This document shows positions 1 to 7,697 of a stretch of DNA of 64,000 nt, in pieces. A program made the translations under genes and the position numbers. Source of the DNA: Paenibacillus contaminans (GTDB taxonomy: Bacteria > Bacillota > Bacilli > Paenibacillales > NBRC-103111); the NCBI RefSeq assembly GCF_003285015.1, contig NZ_QMFB01000027.1, positions 1 to 64,000 on the forward strand. Direction: 5' to 3'. The notes under the pieces were generated by a model. It saw only the letters and a list, made by a program, of their open reading frames with translations, was not told the DNA's origin and searched no databases. The stretch's first letter is position 1; each line of letters opens with the position of its first letter.

Positions 1-361
1 TAAGCCGTCTTCGGGCGCTGCGAAGGCGAATTGTTGTACGCCGTGCAACAAGTAAGCCGTCTTCGAGCGCTGCGAAGGCGAATTGTTGTACATCGTACAA
101 CAATTAAGCCGTCTTCAAGCGCTACGAAGACGAATTGTTGTACGCCGTACAACATATAAGCCGTCTTCAAGCGCTGCGAAGGCGAATTGTTGTACGCCGT
201 GCAACAAGTAAGCCATCTTCGGGCGCTACAATGGCGAATTGTTGTACGCCGTGCAACAAGTAAGCCGTCTTCGGGCGCTACAAAGGCGAATTGTTGTACG
301 CCGTACAACATATAAGCCGTCTTCGAGCGCTGCGAAGGCGAATTGTTGTACACCGTACAAC
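1..361. repeat. Seven tandem 52-bp repeats with hairpin-forming units
   Basis: Units start at 1, 53, 105, 157, 209, 261 and 313; the period is exactly 52 bp and the array may extend left of the window. Each unit holds two inverted repeats. The first is a stem built from GTCTTC/GAAGAC-like arms, the second is GTTGTAC-nnn-GTACAAC. Differences between units often keep pairing: unit 105 has GTCTTC with GAAGAC, unit 209 has GCCAT with ATGGC, and the second hairpin alternates between GTAC and GTGC (a G-T wobble). Because 52 is not a multiple of 3, a repeated protein is not encoded. The 200 bp to the right (362-558) show no convincing gene. Confidence 0.9.
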
Positions 362-558
362 CGGCGTTCAGTTGGGAATCATGGTCATCATTTCGGAGAC
401 GAGCGGCATAGCATCGATATTCATTTTATTGAATATGGCCGATCATGACGACGAGGGCGTGCTGTCTTACAACGGACGTAATGCCGAAATGTCCATGTGT
501 ATTTGGAGGAAAGATGAAGTCCATTGGATTTGGCGAATCCTGAATGAGCTATTCATTT

Positions 559-1128
559 TTACAATGTACTAAGGCGCAGCTCATAAAAAAACTGCACAAT
601 CGGATGCTTTATCTTCACCTTCTCGGTCATGTTTAACATTCTCTTTTTTCCAACTCGTCTGTCCACCAAAGCTAAAATATTCAATAAGATATCATTGCTC
701 TCTAGGCTTTCCTCTATAGAAGTAGATAAAAACTTATTGGCTACAACGGTAAAATTAGATTTACTTAGTGCAGACTGTTCTGACAAGAGCTTCTTTGCAT
801 GTTCTGATATTTTTCTATTTCTTACGATTACTTTTAGACGATCCTCCGGAACTATCCCCTTGGTTTCTGTTCTGACAGCTTCAATTTCTTCATTGTCGAT
901 AGGAATCCGGATGTCCGGATCATTCTTTATTTCCAGCTCCGTCTGATACCATCTGATTAAGGTAGTTTTATCACTCATATTGAGTACGTTCTTCTTATCT
1001 ACCGCAATATAACACGTTCCTGCTTTATCAGGTAAATAACGGTAGCTGGTTGCACGGTATTCGACCCTTCCATATAACGCAGGACAGAGAAAACTCTCCA
1101 GTTGTTGCTTCAATTTGCTCCAGGACAT
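559..1128 (-). CDS. Conserved hypothetical protein, SF0329-like
   Basis: A 189-residue protein with an AGGAGG ribosome binding site directly upstream of the ATG. The N-terminus (WSKLKQQLESFLCPALYGRVEY, split here as WSKLKQQLESF and PALYGRVEYRATSYRY) resembles a small family found in Firmicutes and enterobacteria that I recall as SF0329; its function is not known. It is charged, cytoplasmic, with no signal peptide or membrane segment. The gene stands alone: repeats lie downstream, and about 300 bp separates it from the rtcB terminator upstream. The intervening stretch 1129-1343 shows no gene. Family assignment is from memory of the N-terminal motif and is moderately sure. Confidence 0.7.
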   Translation of the reverse strand: MSWSKLKQQLESFLCPALYGRVEYRATSYRYLPDKAGTCYIAVDKKNVLNMSDKTTLIRWYQTELEIKNDPDIRIPIDNEEIEAVRTETKGIVPEDRLKVIVRNRKISEHAKKLLSEQSALSKSNFTVVANKFLSTSIEESLESNDILLNILALVDRRVGKKRMLNMTEKVKIKHPIVQFFYELRLSTL

Positions 1129-1343
1129 GTAATCCTCCTATGCAACGATTAAACTTGCCGTCTATCGCCTTGAATATAGGCTTCTATATCTTATTGAGGC
1201 AAATCGTTCTATTATCCATTCTACAATAACCAACACTTCGATCATACTAATCACTCCACATGCCCCCTATGCGGGAACATAGGCTATTGGTTCCAATCAA
1301 CCGCGGGTTTTGAACCTTATGGATTTTTCCCGGTGTTCGACGT

Positions 1344-1370
1344 AAAAAAACCTCCCCGAATGGGGAAGTT
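1344..1370 (-). terminator. Rho-independent terminator after rtcB
   Basis: On the minus strand a 7-bp stem (CTTCCCC / GGGGAGG, loop ATTC) is followed by seven T. It sits 58 bp beyond the rtcB stop codon. Confidence 0.85.
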
Positions 1371-1427
1371 GAGGATAAAAAAGGGGGAGGGGCAACTTTT
1401 GCGCATATGGCAACCGAAAACCTTGCC

Positions 1428-2654
1428 TCAATCCTTATACGGATCAAACTCATCCGCTCCCGCCATGCAAACGCCGATCGGCTTCAGCACGTGCATGACT
1501 TCGATCGTTTCGGCATGGGCGTCCAGCACTTCCTGGAGCTTCCGGTAAACGAACGGGCTCTCGTCGGTGCCTGCGCCGCGGAGCTCGACGCCGAAGTCGC
1601 GTACGGCATTCAGCATTTGCGCCGTGGAGATTTGCCCGCCGGTGCGAGCTCGGGTTTTCCAGTTCATTTTGCCTGCTGCTTGCGTCCGGCTCATGATGCG
1701 GCCCGCTCCATGAACGGTGCTGCAGAAAGCTTCGCGATTCTCCGCGGTATCTTTTCCTCTCACGATAACGGATATATCGCCCATGCTCCCGCCAATAAAA
1801 CCGATCTGCCCCGGTGCGGAAGGTGTCGCCCCCTTACGAACCACCACGACTTCTTTCCCGTCATGCGTCTCTTTCCAAGCGTAGTTATGATGGTTATGCA
1901 CCTCAAAATCCGCTTCCGTTCCCAGAATCGACAGTACTTCCCGAATCACGTAGTCCCGTCCGGCATAGGCATAGCGACCGGCCAGCTTCATCGCGCGGTA
2001 ATACATGTCGCCGAGTTCGCTGCTCAAGTCCAGCAATATAGGAGCTTGATCCATCTTCTCGCCGGGGGCGTTAGCCAGAAATTCTCTGCCGGCAGCAAGG
2101 TTGATGAAACCGCTCGCCGTCTTATGCCCGAAGCCCCTGCTGCCAAAATGATTCCCGATCCACACGCGGCCGGTTCCCGTTTCTTCAAAGATATCGACAA
2201 AATGGTTCCCGCTCCCGACCGTGCCGAGCTGATCGCGGGCCAGCGTTTTCAGCTTATCGTGAACTTGGTTGCCGAGCGCCTTATAAACGTCCCAATCCGG
2301 GTCATCAAAAAGGTCATGATCGACCTTCTCGTTATTGACGCGCCCTACTCCGAAAGAGATTTTGCGAGCGATATCGTCCATGATCTTTGCCAGTCTAGGC
2401 TTTACGTCTTCCACGTGCAGATGGGTCCGCACAGCCTTATTCCCGCACGCAATATCGTACCCCACGCCGGATGGCGAGATTTGCCCGTCGTATACGACGA
2501 CTCCGCCGATCGGCTGGCTGTAGCCTTTATGATGATCCGCCATAAGCAGCGTTTGTACGACGTTGCCGGTTTCCGCACACATTTTTGCTTGAGCAAGCGC
2601 ACCTTCGTCGGGTTTCCCCCAGACTAGTACGCCGTCTATATTTTGATAGGCCAT
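1428..2654 (-). CDS. rtcB: RNA-splicing ligase RtcB
   Basis: A GTP- and Mn-dependent RNA ligase that seals 2',3'-cyclic phosphate (or 3'-phosphate) ends to 5'-OH ends, used in tRNA repair. The 408-residue protein has the family's motifs: GVGYDIACG (metal ligands about D67 and C70), GSGNHF (H151), GNHFGSRGF (H169), VHNHHN (H253) and CSTVHGAGR, whose H315 should be the guanylylated histidine. The length matches the shorter bacterial RtcB class. Start chosen at the ATG at 2654 because AGGAG lies 9 nt upstream; a TTG at 2663 is the alternative. It follows the YcgL-type nucleotidyltransferase, TROVE and Y-RNA genes on the same strand, with a small plus-strand peptide gene in between, and ends at a good terminator. 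Confidence 0.97.
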   Translation of the reverse strand: MAYQNIDGVLVWGKPDEGALAQAKMCAETGNVVQTLLMADHHKGYSQPIGGVVVYDGQISPSGVGYDIACGNKAVRTHLHVEDVKPRLAKIMDDIARKISFGVGRVNNEKVDHDLFDDPDWDVYKALGNQVHDKLKTLARDQLGTVGSGNHFVDIFEETGTGRVWIGNHFGSRGFGHKTASGFINLAAGREFLANAPGEKMDQAPILLDLSSELGDMYYRAMKLAGRYAYAGRDYVIREVLSILGTEADFEVHNHHNYAWKETHDGKEVVVVRKGATPSAPGQIGFIGGSMGDISVIVRGKDTAENREAFCSTVHGAGRIMSRTQAAGKMNWKTRARTGGQISTAQMLNAVRDFGVELRGAGTDESPFVYRKLQEVLDAHAETIEVMHVLKPIGVCMAGADEFDPYKD

Positions 2655-2855
2655 AAGTTCCAACTCCTGTAATCAATGATTGTGGTCTAATCAGTTATAT
2701 TATTACATCTCACTCTTCGAAAATCGATAATTACCATTACAAGATACAAACTAGGGTCTTTTTTTTGTTTTTTAACACATTACTGCTTAATGCTTGAGTT
2801 TGATCTTCTACGCGGCGTCTGAGAATTCAATTTTGGGATATTTATAGGGATCTAT

Positions 2856-2894
2856 TTTATATAAGCACCAAACAAAAAGGGGTGCTTATATAAA
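2856..2894 (+). promoter_or_regulatory. Perfect 14-bp hairpin abutting a start codon, masking its RBS
   Basis: TTTATATAAGCACC at 2856-2869 pairs perfectly with 2881-2894, and the ATG follows at 2895. The only Shine-Dalgarno-like stretch (AAAAGGGGTG) lies in the loop and right arm, so folding would hide it. This suggests translational control of the small peptide gene. Confidence 0.6.
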
Positions 2895-3101
2895 ATGCTT
2901 AAAATCATTCAAAAAGCAAAAAAAGTTGTGGAGAATACGGCCGCTTGGTGTAACTGGTTGTTTGAGAGCAAGTACGTCAGAAAGATAAGGAAATGCGTGG
3001 AAGTGATAGCGGTATTGGCTTTCCTATGGAACATAGTAAAAGGTGTAGCAAAAATTTCGGTATTCCTATGGCACTTGTTGAAATTAGTGCTTGGTCTTTA
3101 A
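2895..3101 (+). CDS. Small hydrophobic peptide, possibly membrane-active
   Basis: A 68-residue basic peptide: an N-terminal amphipathic lysine-rich part, then a hydrophobic segment from about residue 37 to the end (VEVIAVLAFLWNIV..., ending LLKLVLGL). I do not recognise a family. It is on the opposite strand to its neighbours, sits between rtcB and the nucleotidyltransferase gene, is preceded by a 14-bp RBS-masking hairpin, and is followed within 10 bp by a strong hairpin. Those features favour a real small gene, perhaps a type I toxin-like or small stress peptide. The evidence is structural only, and a chance open frame remains possible. Confidence 0.45.
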   Translation: MLKIIQKAKKVVENTAAWCNWLFESKYVRKIRKCVEVIAVLAFLWNIVKGVAKISVFLWHLLKLVLGL

Positions 3102-3110
3102 ATCTTACCG

Positions 3111-3147
3111 ATGCTCCCGGGAGTCCTAAACACAGGCCCGGGAGCAT
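3111..3147. terminator. Strong hairpin between convergent genes
   Basis: ATGCTCCCGGG pairs perfectly with CCCGGGAGCAT (11 bp). It lies just past the small peptide gene and just past the end of the convergent nucleotidyltransferase gene, so it probably terminates in both directions, though no long T-run follows. Confidence 0.6.
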
Positions 3148-3153
3148 TCTCCC

Positions 3154-3936
3154 CTACCCCCACACTTCGCTCAACGCCTCTCGAAACAATTCATCAAACC
3201 GTTCGTCCTGACCACCCACGGCGGCTTGCATATCGGATGCCATTCGTTCGTAGAAGGCGATTCTTTCCTCCAAAAATTCGTTAATCGGATTAATTTTCGG
3301 CTCATAATCCATTTCGTCGCCTGCCATTTTGCGCGCCAGCAGATTAAGGATAACCGTCTTAAGCTCGCTCCCCTCCGTCACTAAGCCGTCGACAAGCGAT
3401 TGGAATTCGATCGGCGGCATCTCATTGTGCCTCTCGATCCACTCGCACGCCAAAATCGGACGAAGGACATAAAAATACTTCTTGATTTTCACTTGCTCGC
3501 CCTGCAGGTATTCCCGGTAGTTGCCTTTGGCCATGTGCAAATAGTGATGCATGCACGATCTGGGCGAAAAAGTAAGCGGCGAGATGCCGCGGATTTGTTT
3601 AGCAACCGAATAGTTTTCCATGTAAAGGATCGGCGACTGCAGCCACTCGAGCAGTGGCGGGTTGGATTTGCGGAACAAATTTAAGGCTTTTTTCAAATCC
3701 CAGCCGTTGATGTCCAGCATGTCGCTGATTGGGCGCTCGATCACATCCCGCTTCTCGAAAATGGATAGATACCAATCCATCGGCCTGATGTATATAAACC
3801 TTACGTCGAAATCGCTATCCTTGGACGGGAAGCCCCACGCGCGGCTGCCCGATTCGCATGCGTACAGGATCCGGACATTTTCTTCCTGCTCGATTCGTTT
3901 CAACTCTTCTATAATTTGCTGCCGCGTACCTGACAT
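3154..3936 (-). CDS. YcgL-type (COG3541) nucleotidyltransferase
   Basis: A 260-residue predicted nucleotidyltransferase of the pol-beta/MNT fold. The signature is clear: ACESGSRAWGFPSKDSDFDVR gives the GS pair (G30, S31) and two metal-binding aspartates (D42, D44). The rest fits the YcgL family of B. subtilis. As I recall, comparative genomics places COG3541 proteins in RNA-repair loci with RtcB and Ro proteins, where they are thought to modify RNA ends; the substrate is unknown. Start is the ATG at 3936 with AGGAGG 8 nt upstream; the longer open frame upstream has no comparable site. It lies 83 bp downstream of the TROVE gene and is probably cotranscribed with it. Confidence 0.88.
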   Translation of the reverse strand: MSGTRQQIIEELKRIEQEENVRILYACESGSRAWGFPSKDSDFDVRFIYIRPMDWYLSIFEKRDVIERPISDMLDINGWDLKKALNLFRKSNPPLLEWLQSPILYMENYSVAKQIRGISPLTFSPRSCMHHYLHMAKGNYREYLQGEQVKIKKYFYVLRPILACEWIERHNEMPPIEFQSLVDGLVTEGSELKTVILNLLARKMAGDEMDYEPKINPINEFLEERIAFYERMASDMQAAVGGQDERFDELFREALSEVWG

Positions 3937-4019
3937 GCGTGTTCCTCCTATATTCATTCTATAAATAGGTTGACCAATGAAATTAAAGTTCCTTTCATTC
4001 TGTCTCCTCAACTTTTTCT

Positions 4020-5525
4020 TTAGTTCAAATCATCTAAATCCAAAGCCCCCACCCGTTCCGTCAATGTAGAATACCCTTGCACGGACTGCGCGATGTAGGA
4101 AAGCACGGTGTCGCTCCAGCCGTAAATGTAGAAGGTTTGCGGATCCTCCATCGGGACCATCGCATGCCGGTATGGCGCGATATCGACAATAAATGCCTTC
4201 GCATCGCGGTTGACCTTCGAGCGGTACTGCTTAAGTCGTTTGTAGAACGGGCTGCCGCTGTTTTGCTGCTCGTCGGTTATGATGATGATTTGATCCACTT
4301 TCTTCTGATCCTGGATAAGCTTACGCACCGGCGCCCCCGTATCCGTTCCACCGCGAGTTTGAATTTGCGCCGCCTGAGTCAGAATGCTGTCTTTGCGCGA
4401 CGGTTTGGCATCGACGACCTCGGTATCGAACAGCCAGAACAGGGAGCTCCCCTGCGTCTTTTTGTACAAGGCCAATGCAAAAACCGAACCGATCTCCAAG
4501 TACCGCCCGCTCATCGAACCCGATATATCGAGGAAAATGGCCGTATGCTCGCCAAGCTCCGGCAGGTTGTCGAAGGTGAGCTCAACCGCTTCCCGCAATG
4601 CGTCACGAAGCTGCGGATGCTCGACCTGACGGAATGCTGTCGCCAACCGAAACGGCAGGATTTTGGCTTTCGTCAGTGCCTGTTTGTCGGTCAAACGGCT
4701 AACCATATAGTCCAGGTTCCGCCGATCCTCCAACACGCCGGCCCGCTGCAAAGCGTTCATATGACGGAGCATGGCGAACGTCGGCATTTGATAAAGCAAT
4801 GCTTCCCAAACCGCCTTCGACGGTTGGATGGCGCCGGTAACGGTTTCGTACGGAAGCCTCCCGCGTTCGATCCACGCGATCTGCTCGTCTTCGTTTGGAG
4901 CAAGCTTTAAGTTTTCCAGCGCTTCGACTTGCGGCAGCAAAGCAAGGTTAGCCTCGAGTCCCCGCAAATAGCTGAACAATGCCTGCTGCTTCATGTCCTT
5001 CGGCTTCGGATGAGCGGTTGCGACGGCGTCCCCCAGGCTGTATCCGCGCCCGCGTCCGTTGTACTTGAGCGCCCAATATTCGGATACGCCGGCTAAGAAA
5101 AAGCTCACCTGCCGCTTGACCGCACGACCGCCCTCCCCGCGTCCCATCCCTTTCAGTATGGTCAGGAAATCGGATAAATCCGACGGAATCCGCACCACCT
5201 GCAAAAAAATCTTCGCAAACAAGTCCGGCCGAAAAACGGACAAAACCGCCAGGCCGAACAGCGGCTGCAGCCTCATAAAGCCTTCGTTGCGCGCGAACAC
5301 GATCGCTTTGGCCATGAAGGTCGGGTTGGCGTCGGCCATCCCGTAATGGAGCTGCGCCGCATCGCTCATCAATTCGTTCCGATCCGCATAGAACGTGTTG
5401 CTCATCGTATTCGTCAGCAGCGTCTGCAAGTACTGCTCCTCCGCAGACCGCGTATAGGCAGGGTAGTTGTTTTTATTCAACGTATCCGGCTTCAGGGAGC
5501 CGAACAGCTTTTTGGCTATACTCAT
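4020..5525 (-). CDS. rsr: TROVE-domain Ro60-like RNA-binding protein (Rsr)
   Basis: A 501-residue Ro60 orthologue. Residues about 1-320 form the helical TROVE ring that binds misfolded RNA ends and Y RNAs; residues about 326-501 form a von Willebrand A domain with an intact MIDAS (D333-x-S335-x-S337, in the sequence FLDISGSMSG, and GGTDTG later). In other bacteria Rsr works with 3' exonucleases and Y RNAs in rRNA maturation and RNA decay under stress. Start is the ATG at 5525: AGGAGG is 9 nt upstream. An ATG three codons earlier touches the AGGAGG, and the open frame beyond it runs into the Y-RNA genes. Three Y-RNA-like genes lie immediately upstream on the same strand. Confidence 0.95.
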   Translation of the reverse strand: MSIAKKLFGSLKPDTLNKNNYPAYTRSAEEQYLQTLLTNTMSNTFYADRNELMSDAAQLHYGMADANPTFMAKAIVFARNEGFMRLQPLFGLAVLSVFRPDLFAKIFLQVVRIPSDLSDFLTILKGMGRGEGGRAVKRQVSFFLAGVSEYWALKYNGRGRGYSLGDAVATAHPKPKDMKQQALFSYLRGLEANLALLPQVEALENLKLAPNEDEQIAWIERGRLPYETVTGAIQPSKAVWEALLYQMPTFAMLRHMNALQRAGVLEDRRNLDYMVSRLTDKQALTKAKILPFRLATAFRQVEHPQLRDALREAVELTFDNLPELGEHTAIFLDISGSMSGRYLEIGSVFALALYKKTQGSSLFWLFDTEVVDAKPSRKDSILTQAAQIQTRGGTDTGAPVRKLIQDQKKVDQIIIITDEQQNSGSPFYKRLKQYRSKVNRDAKAFIVDIAPYRHAMVPMEDPQTFYIYGWSDTVLSYIAQSVQGYSTLTERVGALDLDDLN

Positions 5526-5563
5526 GACTATCATCCTCCTAAAAGCTCGTAAGCTTATGGTTA

Positions 5564-5738
5564 AAAAATACGGCGAGGAAAAAGCGGAATAGGTTTTTGC
5601 TGCAGGGGTCGAACCTGCCTGCGGCATACCGGCCGCCGCTATCCAATTGGATTGGCGGCTATGCTCGGAAGTGCCGTTTTGTCCGGGTAAATCCATTGTT
5701 CGATCAGCTCGAAGTAACCCATCCCTGCGCCTCGCCGG
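5564..5738 (-). ncRNA. Y-RNA-like gene 3 (rsr-proximal), with tRNA-like D and T arms
   Basis: The 5' and 3' ends pair perfectly: CGGCGAGG (at 5730-5737) with CCTCGCCG (5571-5578), followed by TATTTTTT, so the closing stem doubles as a terminator-like end. The 5' strand continues with the motif shared by all three units: GAGGCGC, six or seven variable bases, GGGTTACTTCG. Inside lie a D-arm-like stretch containing the palindrome ATCCAATTGGAT (5641-5652) and a perfect T arm, GCAGG-TTCGACC-CCTGC (5602-5618). The order D then T is that of a normal tRNA, but no acceptor stem or proper anticodon loop forms. Ends are inferred from pairing. Confidence 0.72.
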
Positions 5739-5756
5739 TTTATTCAATTAGTAGGG

Positions 5757-5862
5757 TAACGAAGCGAGGAAATTATGGAAAAGGCCGCTGGTGTCCTGAA
5801 AACACCATCAATACTTATCCCTAATAAGTCGAAGTAGCCCTTGCCGGCGCCTCGTTTCGTCA
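5757..5862 (-). ncRNA. Y-RNA-like gene 2 (short, without tRNA domain)
   Basis: The ends form a 13-bp stem with one mismatch (5850-5862 with 5757-5769). It carries the shared 5' motif GAGGCGC-n-AGGGCTACTTCG. The interior has two simple hairpins, ACTTAT-TAGGG-ATAAGT and GGTGT-n7-ACACC, and no T-arm sequence. About 106 nt, the size of classical Y RNAs. It lies tandem with the other two units on the strand of rsr. Confidence 0.65.
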
Positions 5863-5875
5863 TTCATTTGTGGAA

Positions 5876-6016
5876 GATCACCGAGGAAAAAGTTGATTTA
5901 GAAAGGCACAGACTGCTCTACCGCTGAGCTATTCCACCTTTACGGCGAAAGTTGGATTCGAACCAACGACCCGTCGCGTGGGATGCGAAGTAACCCTTCC
6001 AAGCGCCTCGGCGATC
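5876..6016 (-). ncRNA. Y-RNA-like gene 1 with circularly permuted tRNA-like domain
   Basis: Ends pair over 11 bp with one G-T wobble: GATCGCCGAGG (6006-6016) with CCTCGGTGATC (5876-5886). After the shared motif GAGGCGC-n-AGGGTTACTTCG comes a T arm, GTTGG-TTCGAAT-CCAAC (5951-5967), then the 3' acceptor strand TTTCGCC, a GTAAA loop, the 5' acceptor strand GGTGGAA, then U8-A9 and a D arm, GCTC-AGCGGTA-GAGC (5915-5929). The two acceptor strands pair over 7 bp. So the tRNA body is present but its 5' and 3' ends are joined by a loop, and it is opened at the anticodon side. From memory, this is the architecture of YrlA-type bacterial Y RNAs. Confidence 0.82.
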
Positions 6017-6034
6017 TTTTTGCTTACCTGCGCG

Positions 6035-6238
6035 TCTTCGTGTGTTCCCTACTCGCGTTCGGTTATCTTCACGAGTCTTCGTGTACACCCTACTCGCGTT
6101 CGATTGCCTTCACGAGATTTCGTTTGCTCCCTACTCGCGTTCGGTTACCTCCACGAGATTCCGTTTGCTCCCTGCTCGCGTTCGGTTACCTTCACGAGAT
6201 TTCGTTTGCCCCTACTAGCGTTCGGCTGCCTTCACGTT
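6035..6238. repeat. Five 41-bp direct repeats, each with a 24-bp palindrome (putative operators)
   Basis: Copies start at 6035, 6076, 6117, 6158 and 6199. Each contains the imperfect palindrome CTCGCG-TTC-GGTTACC-TTC-ACGAG. The last copy changes the centre to GGCTGCC, which keeps the dyad. There are no spacers, so it is not a CRISPR array. The array fills the divergent intergenic region between the Y-RNA/rsr genes and the WYL regulator genes, the place expected for regulator binding. Binding by a WYL protein is inference. Confidence 0.85.
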
Positions 6239-6386
6239 AACGCATCGGCTTTGTGTGTTTATCTTCGCTTATTTTCGAACCGGCGAACATGGCGAAAGTA
6301 TTACGACTATAAAGAAAGTTTCCATTCCGCCCCATTCGATCCCCTGCTACAATGGAGGAAGGTTGTTTTAAGAACGGAGGATTCGG

Positions 6387-7697
6387 ATGGCCAAGGAGAG
6401 TTTTGATAAGGAGATTCAATTTCTGCGTTTGCTCGTGCTCACAAGCGGCGCATACAACAGGCAGCAGTTCGCGGAACGGCTGGGCATATCCGTCCACACC
6501 TTTGACAAAACGATCCGCCGGCTCAAGGAAATCGTCAGCTCCGTATACCAGCGCCTGCCGCAGGAGCAGAGCAAGGAATTCGCCGAAGCCATCCGGTTCA
6601 GCTATTACGACTCCACTGATCCGATGCTGCTGTTCCTGTTCCGCGCCAAATCCGTCAAAGAATCCGAAAGCCACAGAATTTCTCTGCTCCTCGGCGCCAT
6701 GAACGACCAAGCATTAACGGCCATGGAGCTTATGGACATCTGCTGCGGCAGCCTGTCCTCCGATCTCCCCCAGCCCGACGAGAAAACGATCCGGTCGGAT
6801 CTTAAATATTTGGAGGAAGTAGGCGTCATCCGAAGGGAGTCCGGCGCTCGTCCTTACCGGTACCGGGTGCAAAACGATCTGATCCGGCAATTGACGGATG
6901 AGGAACTAGTGGATTTGTATGATTTTGTCGATGTCATGGCGAATACGCAGGTGCCTTCCGTACAGGGCTATTTGCTGCGCGACGGCTTGAAAAAGCATTT
7001 GCTGCGCAATCATGCGGAGAAACACGCCATTGAGCCTTTTTTATATAAGTATCATTTTTACTCGCGTATTTTGGACGAGGCGCATTTGTTCACGCTGCTG
7101 AGCGCCATCCGGCATCGCCGCAAAGTCCGGTTTCTGTATTTCTCGCCGAAAACCGATAAAAGCTACGCCTCCAAAAATACGAACCCGCTGTTCGAAAGGG
7201 AGACGGAAGGCAAATGGGAAAAAACGCTTCCGCTTAAGGTTGTCTACGATCACCAATACGGCCGGTGGTATTTGCTTTCGAACGGCAGAGAGGGAATCCG
7301 CAAATACCGGATGGAAGGCATGACCCAGATCGAAGCGGATGAAGGCGTGGACGAGGCTATATTTACGGAGAAGACGATCGAGCTGGAGGACAAAATCCGC
7401 CATAGCTGGCTGATCGACACCGGGCGCAAGGTGAAGGTTCGGGTCCGGTTTTTCAATCCAGATTCGGTCGAGCCCAATTTTGTTAAGGAACGGGTGCTGC
7501 TGCAAGGACAATGGGGGCAGATCGTCGCAGAAGATGAGTATTCGTTTATCTATGAAATTACCGTTAACGGGACAACCGAAATCAAGCCGTGGCTGCGGAG
7601 CTTCGGCTCCAGCTGCGAGGTGCTCGAGCCCGCTTATTTGCGCCGCGAAATGATTGCCGAATGGAAGGAGATTCAGGCTTACTATGAATCTGTTTGA
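6387..7697 (+). CDS. WYL-domain transcriptional regulator (first of pair)
   Basis: A 436-residue cytoplasmic regulator. An N-terminal helix-turn-helix (about residues 20-50, YNRQQFAERLGISVHTFDKT) is followed by a second winged-helix-like part and then a WYL domain (about 215-320, with LKVVYDHQYGRWYLLS) and a WYL C-terminal extension. WYL domains are SH3-fold sensors that in several systems bind nucleic acids or nucleotides and control DNA-damage, CRISPR or defence genes. GGAGG lies 6 nt upstream of the ATG. The gene is transcribed away from the Y-RNA/rsr/rtcB genes across the 41-bp repeat array, so control of that operon is the natural guess. It overlaps the second WYL gene by 14 nt. Confidence 0.9.
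   Translation: MAKESFDKEIQFLRLLVLTSGAYNRQQFAERLGISVHTFDKTIRRLKEIVSSVYQRLPQEQSKEFAEAIRFSYYDSTDPMLLFLFRAKSVKESESHRISLLLGAMNDQALTAMELMDICCGSLSSDLPQPDEKTIRSDLKYLEEVGVIRRESGARPYRYRVQNDLIRQLTDEELVDLYDFVDVMANTQVPSVQGYLLRDGLKKHLLRNHAEKHAIEPFLYKYHFYSRILDEAHLFTLLSAIRHRRKVRFLYFSPKTDKSYASKNTNPLFERETEGKWEKTLPLKVVYDHQYGRWYLLSNGREGIRKYRMEGMTQIEADEGVDEAIFTEKTIELEDKIRHSWLIDTGRKVKVRVRFFNPDSVEPNFVKERVLLQGQWGQIVAEDEYSFIYEITVNGTTEIKPWLRSFGSSCEVLEPAYLRREMIAEWKEIQAYYESV

Noticed and set aside
1..361. CRISPR array or repeat protein from the 52-bp repeats
   Set aside because: No unique spacers, and the unit length breaks the reading frame.
1407..2627. 406-codon plus-strand frame opposite rtcB
   Set aside because: It is the antisense shadow of a clear rtcB gene, a common effect of GC-rich codon use.
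5588..5970. tRNA genes on the minus strand
   Set aside because: Good T arms and D arms exist, but one copy is permuted with joined acceptor strands and the other lacks acceptor pairing and a proper anticodon loop; no CCA end. Better explained as Y-RNA tRNA-like domains.
6035..6238. CRISPR array from the 41-bp repeats
   Set aside because: The repeats are contiguous with no spacers, and no cas genes are present.
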